Assembly: GCF_002356315.1 (NCBI RefSeq)
Contig: NZ_AP018164.1
Coordinates: 3,224,001 to 3,288,000 of the forward strand
Direction: 5' to 3'
DNA: 64,000 nt
DNA from: Mycobacterium shigaense
GTDB taxonomy: Bacteria; Actinomycetota; Actinomycetes; Mycobacteriales; Mycobacteriaceae
Shown here: positions 61,017 through 64,000 of the stretch, piece by piece
How the letters are laid out: each line of letters opens with the position of its first letter
Position numbering within the stretch: the stretch's first letter is position 1
Made by a program: the position numbers and the translations under genes
Notes under the pieces: model-generated
The model's database searches: none
What the model saw: the letters and a program-made list of their open reading frames with translations, nothing else
Told to the model about the DNA's origin: nothing

Positions 61017-62801
61017 CTAGATCACCCGCATTCGGGCGGCGTTTCGCAGCCCCTGCGGCGCCAGACGCGAAAGACCATACAGCGCATAGGCTTCCGGGGC
61101 AACCGGGCGGATCGGCTTGTTCTTCTTGACCGACGACAGGATCGCGTTGGCGACCTTGTCGGGGCCGTAACGCCGCAGCGCGAACATCTTGCCCAGCTGC
61201 CCGCGGCGGCCGTCGACGGCTTCGATCCCCTTACCCGCGGGGGCGTCGAATCGGGTGGTGTTGATGATGTTGGTGTCGATGACCCCAGGGCAGATGGTGG
61301 TCAGCCCCACCCCCGAGGTGTCGAGTTCGGCGCGCAGGCAGTCGGAGAACATGTAGGTCGCGGCCTTCGAGGTGCAGTAGGCGTTCAGCGACTGCAACGG
61401 CGCATACGCGGCCATCGACGACACGTTGACGATGTGGCCGCCGGTGCCGCGCTCGACCAGTCGCCGGCCGAACGACCGGCAGCCGTTGACCACGCCGCCG
61501 AGGTTGACGTCGAGCACGCGGTCGAACTGCTCGGCCGGCGTGTCCAAAAATCCGCCCGCCTGCCCGATGCCGGCGTTGTTGACGACGATGTCGGGCACGC
61601 CGTGCCCTTCGCTGACCCGCTCGGCAAACGCCTCGACCGCCGCCGCGTCGGACACGTCGAGGACGTAGGCGTGCGCGACCCCGCCCCGGGTGGCGATCTC
61701 GGCCGCGGTCGCCTTGACGGCGGCCTCGTCGATGTCGCTGATCACCAGCTCGGCGCCCTCGCGCGCGAAGGCGAACGCCGTCTCGCGGCCGATGCCGCTG
61801 CCGGCGCCGGTCACCGAGACCAGGGTGTCGCCGAACTCGCCGCGGGGTCGGCCGACCTGCGCGCGCAGCAGCGCGCGGCTCGGCGGCTTGCCTTCGGCCA
61901 GGTCGGCGAACTCGTGCACGGCGGCCGCCATCACCTGCGGGTGCGACATCGGCGAGAAGTGACCGGCTCTGATGTCGCGGCGCCACAGCCGCGGTACCCA
62001 GCGCGCGCTCTCGTCGTATCCGTAGGGTCGCACGTATTTGTCGCGGGTGTTGACGACGAGCTGCACCGGCACGTCGACGACCGGGACGCCGGAGGCGCGC
62101 AGGCGACGCGAGAAGGACCGAAAGTAGTTGGCGGGGTAGGTCTTCACCGAGCGGGCGGCGTCACCGGCGAGGTTGTCGGAGTGGTGGATCAGCTCGTCGG
62201 CGATGTTGTCGACGATGTTGCGGCGGACCGCCCCGCTGCGCAACGCCGCGCGCAGCAGCAGCGGCGCCAGCACCGGGATCGAGAAGAACGCCATGTACGT
62301 CAGCCGCAGCGCCTGGCTGATCGACCGCGCGAACCGGCGCGGCCGCCAGGGCCGGCGCAGTCCGCTGAAGATGTATTCGACCAGCTGCTCCTGGCTCGGG
62401 CCGGAGACCGACGTGAAACTGGCGACCCGGTCGCTGGCGCCGGGGCGCTTCAGGTATTCCCAGATGCCCACTGAGCCCCAGTCGTGAGCCAGCACGTGCA
62501 CGGGCCGACCGGGACTCAGTTCACCGGTGACGGCCGCGAAGTCGTCGGCGAAGCGCGCCATGGCGTAGGCCGCCACCGGTTTGGGCACCGACGAATGGCC
62601 GACGCCGCGGTTGTCGTAGCGGATGATCCGAAACCGGTCGGCCAGCAACGGCACCACGCCGTCCCACAACACGTGCGAGTCGGGCCAGCCGTGCACCAGC
62701 ACGACCGTCGGCCCGTCGAGGTTGCCCTCCTCGTACACCGCGATACGCGCACCGTCGGCGCTCTCGACGAAATCCTGCGATATTTGCCGTGTTGCCGACA
62801 T
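61017..62801 (-). CDS. ephD: EphD: alpha/beta-hydrolase fused to a short-chain dehydrogenase
   Basis: A 594-residue two-domain enzyme. The N-terminal epoxide-hydrolase-like domain has VLVHGWPDSHVLWD and the nucleophile Asp in LAHDWGSVG. The C-terminal SDR domain has TGAGSGIGRE, NNAGIGQAG, VSSMAAY and the catalytic Y-C-T-S-K. M. tuberculosis EphD (Rv2214c) is linked to mycolic-acid modification through its SDR domain. ATG 62801 follows a GGCGGGGG stretch. It is divergent from sucB across 223 bp with no other gene. Confidence 0.9.
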   Translation of the reverse strand: MSATRQISQDFVESADGARIAVYEEGNLDGPTVVLVHGWPDSHVLWDGVVPLLADRFRIIRYDNRGVGHSSVPKPVAAYAMARFADDFAAVTGELSPGRPVHVLAHDWGSVGIWEYLKRPGASDRVASFTSVSGPSQEQLVEYIFSGLRRPWRPRRFARSISQALRLTYMAFFSIPVLAPLLLRAALRSGAVRRNIVDNIADELIHHSDNLAGDAARSVKTYPANYFRSFSRRLRASGVPVVDVPVQLVVNTRDKYVRPYGYDESARWVPRLWRRDIRAGHFSPMSHPQVMAAAVHEFADLAEGKPPSRALLRAQVGRPRGEFGDTLVSVTGAGSGIGRETAFAFAREGAELVISDIDEAAVKATAAEIATRGGVAHAYVLDVSDAAAVEAFAERVSEGHGVPDIVVNNAGIGQAGGFLDTPAEQFDRVLDVNLGGVVNGCRSFGRRLVERGTGGHIVNVSSMAAYAPLQSLNAYCTSKAATYMFSDCLRAELDTSGVGLTTICPGVIDTNIINTTRFDAPAGKGIEAVDGRRGQLGKMFALRRYGPDKVANAILSSVKKNKPIRPVAPEAYALYGLSRLAPQGLRNAARMRVI

Positions 62802-63024
62802 CGAACCCCCGCCTGCAATGTGTCTGACCGTCCGGTGGCCACACGGTAGCAAGCGCACCCGGCGGCCCCGGCACGCGAGCACGGTCCGCCCTGATTGTGT
62901 GCCGGTGCGACGGCAGTGACAGGATGGTTTGGGACATCTGCTTGCGTTCCACGCCGGTACACCAGGTTGTGGTAAGCAGGTGTCGACCTGCGCCGACCGA
63001 CGAGTGTTCGAGGAGTCAAAGGAC

Positions 63025-64000
63025 ATGGCCTTCTCCGTCCAGATGCCGGCACTTGGTGAGAGCGTCACCGAGGGGACGGTCACCCGCTGGCTCAAGCAGG
63101 AAGGTGACACGGTCGAGCTCGACGAGCCACTGGTCGAGGTGTCGACCGACAAGGTGGACACCGAAATCCCCTCGCCGGCCGCGGGTGTACTGACCAAGAT
63201 CATCGCCCAGGAAGACGACACCGTCGAGGTCGGCGGCGACCTGGCCCTGATCGGCGAGTCCGCCGAGGACGGCCAGTCACAGGCGCCGAGCCAACCCGAG
63301 CCCGCACCTGAGCCCGAGCCCGCAGCCGCGGCGCCGTCACAGCCGGAGCCCGAGCAGCCGGAGCCCGCGCCCGCCCAGCCGGCACCCGAGCCCGCACCGG
63401 CCACCCAGCAGGGGTCCGGCGGCAGCACCACCCCGGTGCTGATGCCCGAACTCGGCGAGTCGGTGACCGAGGGCACCGTGACTCGCTGGCTGAAGAAGGT
63501 CGGGGATTCGATCCAGGTCGACGACGCGCTGGTGGAAGTCTCGACCGACAAGGTGGACACCGAGATTCCGTCGCCGGTCGCCGGCGTCCTGGTCAGCATC
63601 ACCGCCGAAGAGGACGCCACCATTCCGGTCGGCGGCGAGTTGGCACGCATCGGCACCGGCTCGGCTGCTGCCGACGCCCCGACGCCGGCACCGGCGCCCA
63701 CGCCGCAGGCTGCGCCCCCGCCTGCACCGAAGCCCGAATCGGCACCGCAACCCAAGGCCGAGGCCGCGCCCCCGCCCGCTCCCGCTCCGGCTCCCAAGCC
63801 CGCACCGGAACCTCAACCCGCACCGGCGCAGACCGGAACCGACGGGTCGCCGTACGTCACGCCCTTGGTGCGAAAACTGGCCAACGAGAACGACATCGAT
63901 CTCGCCCAGGTGAAAGGCACCGGCGTAGGCGGGCGCATCCGCAAGCAGGACGTGCTGGCGGCCGCGGAGGCAAAGAAGGCGCCGCCCGCCCCGGCGGCCC
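63025..64000 (+). CDS. sucB: Dihydrolipoyl acyltransferase SucB/DlaT, N-terminal part
   Basis: The E2 component of pyruvate dehydrogenase (and of the peroxynitrite-reductase system) in mycobacteria. The window holds the first 325 codons; the gene continues off the right edge. Two tandem lipoyl domains carry the lipoyl lysines K43 and K176, both in [12 protein letters not shown]. They are joined by Pro/Ala/Glu-rich linkers, and an E3-binding domain follows ([17 protein letters not shown] from residue 277). The catalytic core is outside. AAAGGAC precedes ATG 63025. In some annotations it is called dlaT (Rv2215). Confidence 0.94.
   Translation, partial: MAFSVQMPALGESVTEGTVTRWLKQEGDTVELDEPLVEVSTDKVDTEIPSPAAGVLTKIIAQEDDTVEVGGDLALIGESAEDGQSQAPSQPEPAPEPEPAAAAPSQPEPEQPEPAPAQPAPEPAPATQQGSGGSTTPVLMPELGESVTEGTVTRWLKKVGDSIQVDDALVEVSTDKVDTEIPSPVAGVLVSITAEEDATIPVGGELARIGTGSAAADAPTPAPAPTPQAAPPPAPKPESAPQPKAEAAPPPAPAPAPKPAPEPQPAPAQTGTDGSPYVTPLVRKLANENDIDLAQVKGTGVGGRIRKQDVLAAAEAKKAPPAPAA

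Noticed and set aside
63130..63590. Near-identical DNA segments suggesting a mobile repeat
   Set aside because: They encode the two homologous lipoyl domains of SucB, a known domain duplication.
62802..63797. Leftward extension of the ephD frame across sucB
   Set aside because: It is antisense to sucB lipoyl domains and made of Gly/Ala/Ser repeats. EphD starts naturally at 62801 with a good ribosome site.

Overview
This window is high-GC, tightly packed chromosomal DNA from a slow-growing-type Mycobacterium. Gene content and order match the M. tuberculosis segment from murE (Rv2158c) to sucB/dlaT (Rv2215), and the mycobacterial signatures include MmpS/MmpL, LAM/PIM mannosyltransferases, a qcrCAB-ctaE supercomplex locus and PknL. 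I could not fix the species; an M. avium-complex-like organism is plausible. I see no rRNA, tRNA, CRISPR array, insertion sequence or prophage. About 60 protein genes, one decayed gene and several regulatory sites can be supported.

Layout. 1-346: N-terminus of murE. 407-7495: an accessory block inside the division/cell-wall cluster, with TetR, FAD monooxygenase, TetR, mmpS, mmpL and thioesterase genes. 7503-12397: pbpB, the FtsL-like gene, rsmH and mraZ, all leftward and joined by short overlaps, controlled from a TGGGG-repeat region. 12714-20341: DUF3040 protein, GNAT enzyme, LppM, unusual MTHFR, IdsA2, MptA, Rv2175c-like regulator and PknL. 20424-34817: an accessory flavoprotein, AroG, an exoribonuclease, and an envelope/lipid group (Rv2181 mannosyltransferase, acyltransferase, ArsA-like ATPase, SRPBCC proteins, FadD15, PimB', a secreted HEXXH protein, an NlpC/P60 hydrolase). 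35002-37322: a small four-cysteine gene divergent from an exonuclease/GIY-YIG nuclease fusion. 37197-46912: trpD and the cytochrome bcc-aa3 genes (ctaE-qcrC-qcrA-qcrB rightward; ctaC, ctaF, mmpS3, Rv2197c-like leftward), with a DUF5994 gene inserted. 47068-57871: asnB, adenosine kinase, an Fe-S carrier, glycerate kinase, cobU-cobT-cobS, ilvE and gcvT. 57971-64000: an adenylyl-cyclase relic, leucyl aminopeptidase, an SRPBCC protein, a small membrane protein, EphD and the start of sucB.

How the parts work together. The leftward mraZ-rsmH-ftsL-like-pbpB unit makes septal peptidoglycan. MptA, the Rv2181-type enzyme, PimB' and the PlsC-type acyltransferase build PIM/LM/LAM and phospholipids. The qcr/cta genes build the respiratory supercomplex. 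cobU, cobT and cobS carry the last steps of cobalamin assembly.

The most interesting observation is at 35298-35389. Two divergent promoter-like sequences each match the mycobacterial RecA-independent DNA-damage motif (TTGTCRGTG-N8-TAN3T) with one mismatch. One points to the nuclease fusion, whose ATG would then be leaderless; the other points to an uncharacterised 85-residue protein with a CxxC-x6-CxxC motif. This looks like a damage-inducible two-gene module. Other points worth checking are the opposed TGGGG repeat clusters upstream of mraZ, a perfect 18-bp palindrome at the pimB' start, a secreted metallopeptidase-like gene whose signal peptide has no normal start codon, and the internally deleted adenylyl cyclase.
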